Assembly (NCBI RefSeq): GCF_014656195.1
Contig: NZ_BNBY01000030.1
Span: 1-64,000, forward strand
DNA from: Kitasatospora xanthocidica
Lineage (GTDB): Bacteria; Actinomycetota; Actinomycetes; Streptomycetales; Streptomycetaceae
Length of the DNA stretch: 64,000 nucleotides
Direction of reading: 5' to 3'
Shown in pieces: positions 16,093 through 24,595 of the stretch (position 1 is its first letter; each line of letters begins with the position of its first letter). The notes beneath the pieces were generated by a model. The model was not told the DNA's origin, ran no database searches, and saw only the letters and a program-made list of their open reading frames with translations. The translations under genes and the position numbers were made by a program.

Positions 16093-16929
16093 TCAGCGCA
16101 CCACCTCGGGCAGCTCGCGCAGGAACGGACGGTCGGTGGCGGGGAGTTGGGCGGCCGGCCCGCCCGAGCGCAGCACCACGTCGAGGACGGCGTCCGGGTC
16201 GGCCGCGTAACCGCCGCTGGCCCAGGCCGCGTTGGCCTCCACCACGGCCCAACGGCCGTCCTCGGTACGGCCGACGTCCACCACGGAGGCGCTCGGCAGC
16301 GGCGCGTCGGACGTGGCGGCGGCCAGGACGTCGCGGGTGAACGCGAGCACCTCGGCGCACTCGCCGTCGGGCACCTGGGTGCCTCCGGGCGCACTGATGG
16401 TCCCGAGCGGGGCGACGGACAGGTCGCCGTCCACCGCGTAGCGAGAGCCGGCCCGCACCGCGCCGTCCAGCACGAACAGCCGGTACTCCGTGGCGAACCG
16501 CACCACGTCGCTCACCAGCACCGGGGTGTCGTCGTCCAGCAGCCCGGGCCCCGGCAGCGCGCCGCCGTCGGGGTAGACCCGGGCGGCGAACAGCTTGTCC
16601 ACCGGCGGCTTGACGAAGGCCGGGCGCCGCAGCCGGCGCGCCTCGGCCAGGGTGGTGAAGGCGACCCGGCGTCCGGTCAGGGCGAGCGGCAGCCGGGTCA
16701 GCCAGTCGGCCGCCGGCTCCAGCAGGCCGAGGCCGAGCTCCCGGCCGACGGCGTCGCCGAACAGCGGCCCGCCGTACACGTGCACCGCCGCGCCGAGCAG
16801 CTCGCGCGGGGCCTGCCAGGACGTCGCCACGAACGCCCGCAGACCGCGCCGTCCGGCGGCGGTACGAAGCTGCAGGCCCGTCTCGTTGATGCGCGGGGCG
16901 AGGAGCAGGGCCGGGGTGTCGGTGGTCAT
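16093..16929 (-). CDS. ATP-grasp domain protein (DUF4343-like)
   Basis: A protein of 278 residues that I assign to the ATP-grasp fold. The N-terminal third (LLAPRINETGLQLRTAAGRRGL) is the pre-ATP-grasp part. FVKPPVDKLFAARVY (about 121-135) gives the ATP-binding lysine, ATEYRLFVLDGAV is the central strand, and WAVVEANAAWASGGYAADPDAVLDVVLRS is the typical ATP-grasp end with the metal-binding Glu and Asn (E-x-N). Such stand-alone proteins ligate a carboxylate to an amine or thiol; the substrate is unknown. No ribosome site is seen before the ATG at 16929. The region upstream (16965-17060) is a GGTCGGT-rich imperfect repeat. Confidence 0.72.
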   Translation of the reverse strand: MTTDTPALLLAPRINETGLQLRTAAGRRGLRAFVATSWQAPRELLGAAVHVYGGPLFGDAVGRELGLGLLEPAADWLTRLPLALTGRRVAFTTLAEARRLRRPAFVKPPVDKLFAARVYPDGGALPGPGLLDDDTPVLVSDVVRFATEYRLFVLDGAVRAGSRYAVDGDLSVAPLGTISAPGGTQVPDGECAEVLAFTRDVLAAATSDAPLPSASVVDVGRTEDGRWAVVEANAAWASGGYAADPDAVLDVVLRSGGPAAQLPATDRPFLRELPEVVR

Positions 16930-17196
16930 GGCGATGATGCTGCCCTGGGCGGGTGGCCGTGACCAGTGGATTACGGTCCGGGCGCCCGCTGCCTCGGATC
17001 CGTCGGTGGTCCGGTCGGTGGTGCGGCAGGTGGTTCGGTCGGTCCGGGTGTCGGTTCGGTCGGCGGATCGGTGAGCGGGCCGGGTTGGCTCTGGCCGAGG
17101 GGCGGGTGGGCGTGCCAGAGTCGTCCGGGCGCGCTCCGGGGACCCCGGACCGCGCCCGCAGTCCGACCCACCCTCAGCCGGAAGGCAGGCCCACCG

Positions 17197-17970
17197 ATGA
17201 CCAGCGCCGAGCCCCTCGTCCGCGTCAGCACCGCCGACGCCGTCACCACGCTCACCCTCGACTCGCCGCACAACCGCAACGCGCTCTCCACCCGCCTGAT
17301 GGCCGAGCTGCACGCCGGACTGGCGGCCGCCGCGGCCGACCCGGAGGTCCGCGTCGTCGTGCTCGGGCACACCGGCAAGGTGTTCTGCGCGGGCGCCGAC
17401 CTCTCCGAGGCGACCGGCGCGGACCCGACGGTCGGCCCGCGCGGCCTGGTCGAGCTGCAGCGGGCGATCGTCGACTGCGCGAAGCCGGTGATCGCCGTCA
17501 TCGACGGGCACGTCCGCGCGGGCGGCCTCGGCCTGGTCGGCGCGGCGGACCTCGCGGTCGCCGGACCGGCCTCGACCTTCGCCTTCACCGAGGTCCGGCT
17601 CGGCCTCGCGCCCGCCGTCATCTCGCTGCCGCTGCGCCCCAAGCTGGAGCCCCGCGCCGCCTCCCGCTACTACCTCACCGGCGAGGTCTTCGACGCCGCC
17701 GAGGCCGCCCGGATCGGCCTGATCACCAGTGCCACCGGGTCCGCCGAGGACACCGGCGTCGTGCTGAAGGGCCTGCTGGACGCGCTGCGCCAGGGCTCCC
17801 CGCAGGGGCTGGCGGAGTCGAAGCGGCTGGCCAACGCGGACGTGGTGCGCTCCTTCGAGCGGGACGCCGACGAGCTGGTGGGACTGTCAGCGCGGCTGTT
17901 CGGCTCGGAGGAGGCGCAGGAGGGCATGCGGTCGTTCCTGGAGAAGCGGCCCGCGCGCTGGGTGCGCTGA
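17197..17970 (+). CDS. Enoyl-CoA hydratase/isomerase family protein
   Basis: A crotonase-fold protein of 257 residues, standard length. The CoA-binding and oxyanion-hole segments are GKVFCAGADLSE (about 66-77) and IDGHVRAGGLGLVGAADLAVA (about 104-124). One candidate catalytic Glu is present in FTEVRLGLAP (about 130-139); where classical hydratases have the GAGGTQR block with the second Glu, this protein reads APAVISLPLRPKL, as in several divergent actinobacterial paralogues, so the reaction (hydratase, isomerase or other) is open. GGAAGG precedes the ATG. It would fit fatty-acid or branched-chain acyl-CoA breakdown. It is a single gene. Confidence 0.88.
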   Translation: MTSAEPLVRVSTADAVTTLTLDSPHNRNALSTRLMAELHAGLAAAAADPEVRVVVLGHTGKVFCAGADLSEATGADPTVGPRGLVELQRAIVDCAKPVIAVIDGHVRAGGLGLVGAADLAVAGPASTFAFTEVRLGLAPAVISLPLRPKLEPRAASRYYLTGEVFDAAEAARIGLITSATGSAEDTGVVLKGLLDALRQGSPQGLAESKRLANADVVRSFERDADELVGLSARLFGSEEAQEGMRSFLEKRPARWVR

Positions 17971-18053
17971 CCGCGGGGCCGCTCCCCGGCTCTATTGACC
18001 CTTGAGGTTGGGGCCCGGACCGGTTGACGGTCAGGACCGCTCGTACGTGAGGA

Positions 18054-18818
18054 TCAGCGGACCATCGCCGTGGCGCGCCAGAGGTCGAGCAGGTCCAGGT
18101 CACCGGTCGGTTCGACCTTCCGGGCCCGGTCGGCCGACAGCCGGTTCCACAGCAGCAGGTAGAGCTCGTCGGCGGGGCCGGTGAGGGTCAGATCGGCCGG
18201 TTCGGGGCTCTCGCCGGTGGTGACGGTCAGCGGTTCCTGGGTGATCGCCAGGTGCCAGGAGCCGGGGCCGTCGTTGGCCCGGACCCGGAGGGTGCGCGGC
18301 CGGTCGCTGTGCAGCGTGGCCCGGCCGCGGGTCATGAAGCCGCGCAGCAGCTCGTCGATGCCGTCCAGGGCGAGCGCGGTGTCGACGACCGGTCCGGGCT
18401 CGCCGGCGGCCGAGTCGGCGTCGTGGCGGTGGACGGCGGTCTCGTGCGCCTGGCGCCGGGCCCAGAACGCCAGCGGGCTGGGCGCGGGCAGGAAGGTCCA
18501 GCACTCGACGTCGGCCGAGGCCTCGGCGAGCGTGCGCACCAGGGCGGCGTGGCCCTCCCGGAACCAGTCGACCAGCGCGGCGTCCGAGGGCATCGGCCCG
18601 ACGACGGCCTCCTCGTCGGCCTCGTCCAGCGGCGCCCGCAGGCCCCGGGCGGGGAAGGCGGCGGCCCAGCGGTGGACGTGGCCGGTGTGCCGCAGCAGAT
18701 CGCGCAGCTGCCAGTCCGGGCAGGTGGGGACGGGGGCGGACAGGTCGGTACGGGCGGCGGCGTCGGCGAGCAGGGTGCCCTCGTGGCGCAGCGCGTCGAT
18801 GTGCTCGGTGATCTCCAT
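18054..18818 (-). CDS. Maleylpyruvate isomerase family mycothiol-dependent enzyme
   Basis: A DinB-like four-helix protein of 254 residues of the actinobacterial TIGR03083 family. Features: N-terminal helix HIDALRHEGTLLADAA, the CPDWQLRDLLRHTGHVHRWAAAF block (His residues supply metal ligands in DinB folds), and WARRQAHETAVHRHDAD (about 138-155) carrying the second His cluster. A C-terminal SCP2-like part (about 175-254) ends LWNRLSADRARKVEPTGDLDLLDLWRATAMVR. Members use mycothiol as cofactor or are uncharacterised. The start at 18818 has only a weak ribosome site. It is convergent with the hydratase gene, with no hairpin between them. Confidence 0.85.
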   Translation of the reverse strand: MEITEHIDALRHEGTLLADAAARTDLSAPVPTCPDWQLRDLLRHTGHVHRWAAAFPARGLRAPLDEADEEAVVGPMPSDAALVDWFREGHAALVRTLAEASADVECWTFLPAPSPLAFWARRQAHETAVHRHDADSAAGEPGPVVDTALALDGIDELLRGFMTRGRATLHSDRPRTLRVRANDGPGSWHLAITQEPLTVTTGESPEPADLTLTGPADELYLLLWNRLSADRARKVEPTGDLDLLDLWRATAMVR

Positions 18819-19053
18819 GGCACGGAGTCTTCCACCGGGGGGTGTCACCGGTCGCGGGTTTCGGACATTCCTTCGGGGCCGCCGTCGAGCCTGTGGTCGA
18901 GGCCGTCGTCGGAGCGGTGTCGGGACCGCCGTCGGGGCCGTCGGCGGGTCCCTGGCGGGGTCCTCGGCGGGGCCTTCGCGGGTGGGGCCGGTGGGGCCGA
19001 CGGGGTCGGTGTGATGTTGGCCGCCCGGCGGCCGGGCGTGGGCTACGGACCGG

Positions 19054-19059
19054 TAACGT
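19054..19059 (+). promoter_or_regulatory. -10 box (TAACGT), leaderless start
   Basis: TAACGT ends 6 nt before the ATG at 19066 and no ribosome site is present, so the acyltransferase mRNA is probably leaderless. Confidence 0.55.
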
Positions 19060-19065
19060 GAGCGC

Positions 19066-19821
19066 ATGCCGATAACCCGTTCCCTCGTCTCCGCCGTCCG
19101 GGCGGGTGGCCGCCGTGCCGCCGGGCGCCTCGTCCACCGGGGCTGGCGCTGGATGCAGCGGACCGGTGCGGTCACCAACCGGAGCCCGGGCCCGTACCGG
19201 TTCGGCGAGCTGGGGGACGGGACGACCCTCGCCTTTCCGCTCGGGGCGGTGTTCAACGAGCAGTGGATCACGATCGGGCCGTTCTCGATCATCGGCGAGC
19301 GGGTCACCATCAGCGCGGGCTTCCTGCCCGGCCTCGACCTCGGGCCGGAGCCGATCGTGCGGATCGGCGGCGGCTGCGTGATCGGCCGCGACAGCCACAT
19401 CGTCGGCCACCAGTCGATCGTGCTCGGCGACGACGTGTGGACCGGGCCCGGCGTCTACATCTCCGACCAGGCGCACGAGTACCGGGCCACCGACCTGCCG
19501 ATCGGCAAGCAGTGGCCGCGCAACGAGCCGGTGGAGGTCGGCGCCGGCAGCTGGATCGGCACCGGCGCGGTGATCCTGCCGGGGGCGCGGATCGGCCGCA
19601 ACGTGGTGGTCGCGGCGGGCGCGGTGGTGCGCGGCGACGTGCCGGACCACAGCGTGGTCGCCGGGGCGCCGGCCAAGGTCGTCCGCCGCTGGACCGCGGA
19701 GGACGGCTGGCAGCCGCCGCTGCGCCACGACGCGCCCCAGCCGGTGCCGGACGGCGTGACGGCGGAGCAGTTGCGGGCCCTGGTCGGCTGGGACCTGCGG
19801 CTGCCGGGGGAGCAGGGCTGA
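19066..19821 (+). CDS. Left-handed beta-helix (hexapeptide) acyltransferase
   Basis: A protein of 251 residues of the LbH/WbbJ-type acetyltransferase family. Hexapeptide turns of the [LIV]-G-x4 type run through about 72-205 (VRIGGGCVIGRDSHIVGHQSIVLG, GAGSWIGTGAVILPGARIGRNVVVAAGAVV). The catalytic His is probably in SDQAHEY (about H138), which sits in the loop used by maltose/galactoside O-acetyltransferase relatives. AGAPAKVVRRW closes the helix, as is typical. The acceptor, a sugar or surface polymer, is unknown. The N-terminal 40 residues are Arg-rich and amphipathic. The ATG lies at leaderless spacing from a -10 box. It is a single gene. Confidence 0.85.
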   Translation: MPITRSLVSAVRAGGRRAAGRLVHRGWRWMQRTGAVTNRSPGPYRFGELGDGTTLAFPLGAVFNEQWITIGPFSIIGERVTISAGFLPGLDLGPEPIVRIGGGCVIGRDSHIVGHQSIVLGDDVWTGPGVYISDQAHEYRATDLPIGKQWPRNEPVEVGAGSWIGTGAVILPGARIGRNVVVAAGAVVRGDVPDHSVVAGAPAKVVRRWTAEDGWQPPLRHDAPQPVPDGVTAEQLRALVGWDLRLPGEQG

Positions 19822-19901
19822 CGGCCCGCGCCGCTACTCCTGCCGGAACCCCGGAAGGAACAGCGGGAGCAGGCGCCCGACGGTCCCGGATCGGTCCGGA
19901 A

Positions 19902-21233
19902 CTACCGTACGGGCGAGGCCTGTTCGGCGTCCCGGGCGGCGAGGGCGGCGGTGATCCGCGGGATGTCGGCGGGGCGTGCCGGGTCGAGGCCGGTCAGGGC
20001 GGCGATCCGGCGCAGCCGGTAGTCCACGGTGTTGGGGTGCAGGTGCAAGGCACTCGCGGTGTGCCGGCGGTTGAGGCCCCCGGCCAGGTGGGTGCGCAGG
20101 GTGGTGAGCAACTCCCCGCCGTCGGCCAGGGGTTCGATCAGTGCGGCGAGCCTGGCGCGGGCCCGGCTGGGCCGGGTCAGCTGGTACTCCAGCAGGACGT
20201 CGTCCAGCCGGTGCAGCCCGGGTGGACGGCCGAACGCCCGGGCGACGGCCAGGACTTCGTACGCGAGCGCGGCCGCTTCGGGGACTTCGGCGGGGGCAGC
20301 CGCGGCCGCCCCCGCCAGGACGGCCGCACCGGCGGCGCGGGCGACGGCGGCGACGGTGGTGGCGAGCTGCGCCCAGGGCGCGTCGGCGGTGGCGCTGTCG
20401 GGCCACTGCGGTGAGTCCGGTGGCTCCGCGGGTGCGTGGAGCGGGACGAGCACCAGTCCGCCCGAGGCGGTGAGCGTGCTGAGCGCCGACTGGCGGGTGC
20501 GGTGGTCGAGTTCGGCGGTGAGCCGGCGGAGCTTGCGGCGGGCGGCGATGCCCGGGTCGACGCCGGGCGAGTGCTCGTCCGGGTGGTCGGCGATGGACAG
20601 GCAGAGCACGGCGTAGCGGGCGGGCAGCCGGAGACCGGCCCGGTCCGCGGCTTCCTCGGCGGGGGAGCCCGCGAGCAGTGCGGTGAGCAGGGACTGCCGG
20701 GCCGCGCACCGCCGGTCGGTGGCCGGCCGGCGCCCGTCCAGGTAGCCCGCGCCGGCGGCGGTGGTGACCTCGCGGAGCTGGTCGAGCAGCAGCCGGTTGA
20801 GGACCAGCAGTTCGGCGGCGTCGCCGTCCCGGGCGTGCCGGGTGACGAACTCCCAGCAGACCTCCAGGCCGAGGTGGTGGGCGAGCAGGACGGCGTCCAG
20901 CGGCAGGCCCTCCTCGGCGCGCCGGGCGGCGGCCTCCCGGACGGCGGTGAACTCCTCGGCGGGGGCGGGGAGTCCGGTGCGCACGGCGTGGGCGAGGGCG
21001 CGGATCCGGCGCTCGGTGTCCCGGGTGAGTTCGCCGGTGAGCTGTTCGCGGGGCAGGCGGCGGTAGACCGGCACCCGGTCCAGCAGGGCCGCGACCACGG
21101 CCTCGGCCAACTCGCGGACGCCGCCGATGAGCCGCTGGTCGGCCGGGAGGCCGCCGATCACCGGGGCGCACCAGCCGGGCGTCTGCGCGGAGGTGCTCGG
21201 GGTCGGGCAGTGGGGTGCGTTGTGGTCGGTCAC
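19902..21233 (-). CDS. PucR/CdaR-family transcriptional regulator
   Basis: A regulator of about 443 residues. The C-terminal HTH is typical of the PucR C-terminal domain: LLTTLRTHLAGGLNRRHTASALHLHPNTVDYRLRRIAALTG. A GGDEF-like/CdaR central region (about 170-300) precedes it, and the N-terminal region (LAEAVVAALLDRVPVYRRLPREQL) resembles the RsbRD-like N-domain common in streptomycete PucR proteins. The start is uncertain: GTG at 21233 gives MTDHNAPHC; in-frame GTG 21242 and TTG 21266 also exist, and none has a good ribosome site. It is divergent from the lipase gene by about 110 bp with a GTTACC/GGTAAC palindrome between, so it may control that gene. Confidence 0.85.
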   Translation of the reverse strand: MTDHNAPHCPTPSTSAQTPGWCAPVIGGLPADQRLIGGVRELAEAVVAALLDRVPVYRRLPREQLTGELTRDTERRIRALAHAVRTGLPAPAEEFTAVREAAARRAEEGLPLDAVLLAHHLGLEVCWEFVTRHARDGDAAELLVLNRLLLDQLREVTTAAGAGYLDGRRPATDRRCAARQSLLTALLAGSPAEEAADRAGLRLPARYAVLCLSIADHPDEHSPGVDPGIAARRKLRRLTAELDHRTRQSALSTLTASGGLVLVPLHAPAEPPDSPQWPDSATADAPWAQLATTVAAVARAAGAAVLAGAAAAAPAEVPEAAALAYEVLAVARAFGRPPGLHRLDDVLLEYQLTRPSRARARLAALIEPLADGGELLTTLRTHLAGGLNRRHTASALHLHPNTVDYRLRRIAALTGLDPARPADIPRITAALAARDAEQASPVR

Positions 21234-21307
21234 AGAGAACACCGTCCAGGTCTGGGGAACGCCCAAGGGCCGGGCCGGAGGGGCGACCGCATGATGGAGC
21301 CACTCGG

Positions 21308-21323
21308 GTTACCTGTTGGTAAC
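21308..21323. promoter_or_regulatory. Palindrome GTTACC-N4-GGTAAC before the lipase gene
   Basis: Perfect 6-bp arms (21308-21313 and 21318-21323) with a TGTT centre, 13 nt before the lipase ribosome site and within the divergent gap with a PucR-type regulator. It is a plausible operator. Confidence 0.5.
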
Positions 21324-21347
21324 AAAATTCAGCTGTGGAGGCAACAG

Positions 21348-22334
21348 TTGAGAACCCCACTTCTCCGCTTCTCCGCAAGTCCCTTGCGCCGTAGGCTCGG
21401 CGGCACGTTCGGCGCGGCCCTGCTCGCGGGTGCGCTGCTGGCGGGCGCGACGGCCGTCCCGGCGGGCGCGGCCCCGGCCGTGGCCGCCGGTGTCGAGGCT
21501 GCCGGTACCGACGCCGCCGGTGCTTCCGGTACCGCACTCCCGCCCGACGGCGACACGGTGGCCTCGCCGCCCGGCGCCAACGACTGGACCTGCCGGCCGA
21601 GCGCCGCGCACCCCGACCCGGTCGTCCTGGTGCACGGCACCTTCGCCAACCGCTACGAGAACTGGCTGGCGCTCTCCCCGCTGCTCAAGAGCCTCGGGTA
21701 CTGCGTCTTCGCCCTCGACTACGGGATGATCCCCGGCGTCACCTCCAGCGGCAGCGGCCTGCTGCTCCCGATCGGGGGCCTCGGCCCGGTTCCGGAATCG
21801 GCCGCCCAACTCGCCCGCTTCGTGGACCTGGTGCGCAACGCGACCGGCGCGGCCAAGGTCGACATCGTCGGGCACTCCCAGGGCGGCATGCTGCCGAACT
21901 ACTACCTGAAGTTCCTCGGCGGCGCGTCCAAGGTCGGCAGACTGGTCGGGCTGGCACCGTCCAACCACGGCACCACGCTCGACGGGATCGTCAACCTCGC
22001 ACCGTACTTCCCGGGCGTCAGGGACCTGATCTACACCGTCTGCCAGGCCTGCCGGGACCAGGCCGTCGGCTCCGACTTCAACAAGACGATGGCCTCCCGG
22101 CCGGACACCGTGCCGGGCGTGCGCTACACGGTGATCTCGACCGTGTACGACGAGGTCGTCACCCCGTGGCGGACCCAGTTCCTGAACGGTCCGGACGTCG
22201 ACAACGTGGTGCTGCAGAACCACTGCCCGATCTCGCTCGCGGAGCACGTCGCGATCGCGTTCTCGCCGACGGCGCTGCACCTGGTGACCAACGCCCTGGA
22301 CCCGGCGCACGCCACGCCGGCGCTCTGCGGCTGA
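21348..22334 (+). CDS. Secreted triacylglycerol lipase/esterase (alpha/beta hydrolase)
   Basis: An extracellular lipase of 328 residues. The chosen start is TTG at 21348, because GGAGG lies 6 nt before it and the signal peptide begins there: basic LRTPLLRFSASPLRRR, hydrophobic core to about 37, and AGAAPAVA cleavage region. The oxyanion segment is VVLVHGTFANRYENW (93-107). The nucleophile is S177 in VGHSQGGM. D268 (STVYDEVVTP) and H300 (SLAEHVAIA) complete the triad. NHCPISLAEH is typical of the Streptomyces EstA/lipase_2 group. Four Cys residues allow two disulfides. A strong hairpin follows. The frame is open upstream, where ATG codons at 21291 and 21294 lack a ribosome site. Confidence 0.9.
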   Translation: MRTPLLRFSASPLRRRLGGTFGAALLAGALLAGATAVPAGAAPAVAAGVEAAGTDAAGASGTALPPDGDTVASPPGANDWTCRPSAAHPDPVVLVHGTFANRYENWLALSPLLKSLGYCVFALDYGMIPGVTSSGSGLLLPIGGLGPVPESAAQLARFVDLVRNATGAAKVDIVGHSQGGMLPNYYLKFLGGASKVGRLVGLAPSNHGTTLDGIVNLAPYFPGVRDLIYTVCQACRDQAVGSDFNKTMASRPDTVPGVRYTVISTVYDEVVTPWRTQFLNGPDVDNVVLQNHCPISLAEHVAIAFSPTALHLVTNALDPAHATPALCG

Positions 22335-22340
22335 ACCGCG

Positions 22341-22387
22341 ACGGCGCTCCCGCCCCCCGCTCCTGTGGCCGGGGGCGGGAGCGCCGT
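22341..22387 (+). terminator. Hairpin terminator after the lipase gene
   Basis: The 17-nt arm starting ACGGCGCTCCCG (22341-22357) pairs perfectly with 22371-22387 across a 13-nt loop, 6 nt after the stop. Confidence 0.8.
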
Positions 22388-22389
22388 CG

Positions 22390-22474
22390 GCGTTCGTGGC
22401 GTCGGCGTTCGTGCGTCAGCGTTCGTGCGTCAGCGTTCGTGCGTCAGCGTGCGTCCGTCGGCGTTCGTGTGTCA
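22390..22474. repeat. Tandem 14-bp repeat overlapping the hutD-family stop codon
   Basis: Six units of 14-15 bp, consensus GCGTTCGTGCGTCA: 22390-22404 (15 nt), 22405-22418, 22419-22432, 22433-22446 (three identical), then two diverged units 22447-22460 and 22461-22474. The last TCA of the array is the complement of the stop codon of the HutD-family gene (22472-22474). Confidence 0.75.
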
Positions 22475-23053
22475 GCGGGTCGTACGGAAGGTGATGACGG
22501 CGGTGACGCCGTCCGGGCGCAGCCCGTGGGTGCCCGGTACGGCCGACAGCGCGGCGTCGTAGCGGGCGAGTTCGACGGCGTCGGTGCCGCCGAGGACGGC
22601 CGAGCCGGCCAGGCAGACCAGGAGGACGGTGCCCTCGGCCGGGACCTCGACCGTGATTGGCGCGGTGGCCAGGTCGACGGTGGCCTCGACCCGCCCGCGT
22701 CGCGTCATCACGTTGAAGTCCACCACCGGGCCGGCCAGCAGGCGGCAGTCGGTGGTGGCGTCGCCGGAGAACGGGAACGGCCGGTAGGGCGTGTCGACCC
22801 GCTGCTCGACGCCGTCGACGGTGAGCGCCATTCCGGCACCCTCGACCAGGGTGATCACCCGGTCGATGCCGGGGAACGGGGAGAACGGTCCGGCCGAGGC
22901 CACGTCGGCCAGGCTGACCCGCCAGTCGAAGCGGTCCAGCCCGGACCCGGCCGGGAAGCCGGCGACCTCCCTGGTCACCCCGCCCCCGTTGAGCCACGCC
23001 GTTGCCGGGCGCTCGCTCGCCCGCAGTACCTGGAAGCGTTCGCTGGTCGTCAT
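22472..23053 (-). CDS. HutD/Ves family cupin-like protein
   Basis: A protein of 193 residues of the HutD/Ves family (bicupin-like fold). Landmarks are the opening LRASERPATAWLNGGGVTREVAGFP, then FDWRVSLADVASAGPFSPFPGIDRVITLVEGAGMAL, which is the family signature, and PYRPFPFSGDATTDCRLLAGPVVDFNVMTRRG. In pseudomonads HutD is linked to histidine utilisation; its biochemical role is unsettled and there are no hut genes here. The start at 23053 (MTTSERF) has no evident ribosome site. The stop codon lies inside a tandem repeat. Upstream, 23136-23250 holds a hairpin and a heptamer repeat rather than genes. Confidence 0.85.
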   Translation of the reverse strand: MTTSERFQVLRASERPATAWLNGGGVTREVAGFPAGSGLDRFDWRVSLADVASAGPFSPFPGIDRVITLVEGAGMALTVDGVEQRVDTPYRPFPFSGDATTDCRLLAGPVVDFNVMTRRGRVEATVDLATAPITVEVPAEGTVLLVCLAGSAVLGGTDAVELARYDAALSAVPGTHGLRPDGVTAVITFRTTR

Positions 23054-23135
23054 GGCCCCGCATCCTGCCACTGCTCGGGCGGGCCCGTCAGCGGCGGGGG
23101 TGGGGCGGGGGAGGGAGGCGAACAACGAACAGCGA

Positions 23136-23181
23136 ACAGATGACAGCTGACAGATGTTGAAATCTGAAAGCTGTCATCTGT
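23136..23181. repeat. Perfect 13-bp inverted repeat (hairpin) in an intergenic region
   Basis: ACAGATGACAGCT (23136-23148) pairs with AGCTGTCATCTGT (23169-23181); the 20-nt centre contains an inner CAGAT/ATCTG stem. It lies between the HutD-family start and an MFS stop. A second element with the same CTGACAG/CTGTCAG-type words is at 27288-27330. Confidence 0.75.
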
Positions 23182-23190
23182 CATCTGTTT

Positions 23191-23250
23191 GCCGTCAGCC
23201 GTCAGCCGTCAGCCGTCAGCCGTCAGCCGTCAGCCGTCAGCCGTCAGCCG
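23191..23250. repeat. Heptamer microsatellite, about 8.6 copies of GCCGTCA
   Basis: Sixty nucleotides of uninterrupted GCCGTCA repeats with no mismatch, directly after the hairpin at 23136-23181 and before the MFS stop at 23265. Perfect copies suggest recent expansion. Confidence 0.9.
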
Positions 23251-23264
23251 CTCGTCGCCAGCCG

Positions 23265-24503
23265 TCACCGGAACCGCCGACCGACCGAGAGCGGGAGCAG
23301 CGCCGCCGCCGTCGCCGCGACCGCGACCGTGGTGAGGGCCAGCGGCAGTCCGGCCGCGTCGGCCAGGAAGCCGATCACCACCGGGCCGATCAGCATCCCG
23401 CCGTACCCGAGGGACGAGGCGAGCGCGACCCCCTGCGGGCCGCCCGCCTCCCCGGCCCGGGCGATGGCGAGCGGGAAGAGGTTGGCCAGGCCGAGACCGA
23501 CCAGGACGAACCCGCCGATCGCCAGGGGTGCCACGGGCGCGAGGGCGGCGACCAGCATCCCGGCCGCGGCCGTCAGCCCGCCGAGCATCATCAGCCGGGT
23601 CTGCCCGAGCCGGATGGACAGCCAGGTGCCGCCGACCCGACCGCCCGCCATCGCGAAGGCGTACGCGCCGTACCCGGCCGCCGCGACCGCGGAGCTCGCG
23701 TGGACGTCGTCGGTCAGGTGGAGAGTGGTCCAGTCGGCGACCGCGCCCTCGCCGTACGCGGTGCACAGCGCGGTGACGCCGAGCAGCAGCACCAGCAGCC
23801 GAGCGGACCGACGCGCCGCGCCCGCGTCCCCGCCCGCGTCCCCGCCCGTTTCCCCCTCCCCGCCCGGGTGGCCCGCGGCTTCGGACGCACCGTCCGTACC
23901 GGGCTCCGCGCCGCCGCCCCGGCCGGGCACGACCGCCGGCGCCGCCGGCCCGCGCAGCAGCACGACGCCCGCGCCGACCGTGACGGCCATGCCCAGCAGC
24001 CCGCTGAGCGCGAGCGCCCAGGCGGTGCTCAGCGGCCCGGCGAGCAGCCCGCTGACGCCGGTGCCGAGCAGGCCGCCGAAGCTGTACCCGGCGTGGAAGC
24101 TGGGCATGACGGGCCTGCGCAGCTGTGCGACCAGGTCGACGGCGGCGCTGTTCATCGCGACGTTGGCCCCGCCGTACCCGGCGCCGAACAGCACCAGCGC
24201 GGCGCCGAGCGCCGTCACCGAGTGGGTGTGCGCGGGCAGCAGGACGGCGAGGCTGAGCAGGGCGAGCGAGCCGACGGTCACCGGTCGCGAGCCGTACCGC
24301 AGGCAGAGCCGGCCGACCGCGGGCATGGTGAGCACGGCGCCGATCGACAGGCAGAGCAGAGCGAGCCCGAGGGCGCTGTGCGAGGCGCTGACCTGCCTGC
24401 GGACGTCCGGGATGCGGACGACCCAGGCGGCGAAGAGGAAGCCGTCGACGGCGAAGAACGCGGTGAGCGCGATGCGCGTGGGGCCCCAGGGGCTGTCGGT
24501 CAC
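23265..24503 (-). CDS. MFS transporter divergent from a ROK regulator
   Basis: A 12-helix MFS protein of about 412 residues in the set related to sugar (FucP/YbjJ-like) transporters. Visible features are RIALTAFFAVDGFLFAAWVVRIPDVRR at the start, GRLCLRYGSRPV (loop motif), GYGGANVAMNSAAVDL in helix 4, and MPSFHAGYSFGGLLGTGVSGL. A Gly/Glu/Asp-rich cytoplasmic loop (about 195-230) joins the two halves. The start is taken as GTG 24503 (MTDSPWGPTRIAL); the frame is open to 24614, but that stretch would overlap the ROK gene start. Divergence from a ROK-family sugar regulator suggests sugar-responsive transport; the substrate is unknown. Confidence 0.83.
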   Translation of the reverse strand: MTDSPWGPTRIALTAFFAVDGFLFAAWVVRIPDVRRQVSASHSALGLALLCLSIGAVLTMPAVGRLCLRYGSRPVTVGSLALLSLAVLLPAHTHSVTALGAALVLFGAGYGGANVAMNSAAVDLVAQLRRPVMPSFHAGYSFGGLLGTGVSGLLAGPLSTAWALALSGLLGMAVTVGAGVVLLRGPAAPAVVPGRGGGAEPGTDGASEAAGHPGGEGETGGDAGGDAGAARRSARLLVLLLGVTALCTAYGEGAVADWTTLHLTDDVHASSAVAAAGYGAYAFAMAGGRVGGTWLSIRLGQTRLMMLGGLTAAAGMLVAALAPVAPLAIGGFVLVGLGLANLFPLAIARAGEAGGPQGVALASSLGYGGMLIGPVVIGFLADAAGLPLALTTVAVAATAAALLPLSVGRRFR

Positions 24504-24561
24504 CGGGGGTGTGCTGCAAGACTGGGAGGAGGGCCGGACCGGGCGGGGATGGGCACGGATT

Positions 24562-24589
24562 TTGTTACGAAGCGGCACAAAGTCACAAT
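24562..24589 (+). promoter_or_regulatory. Promoter of the ROK gene with overlapping inverted repeat
   Basis: TTGTTA (-35, 24562-24567), a 16-bp spacer, CACAAT (-10, 24584-24589), then 6 nt to the GTG at 24596, so the mRNA is probably leaderless. TTTGT (24561-24565) and ACAAA (24577-24581) form an inverted repeat across the promoter, which could be the autoregulatory ROK site. Confidence 0.6.
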
Positions 24590-24595
24590 AGGGGC

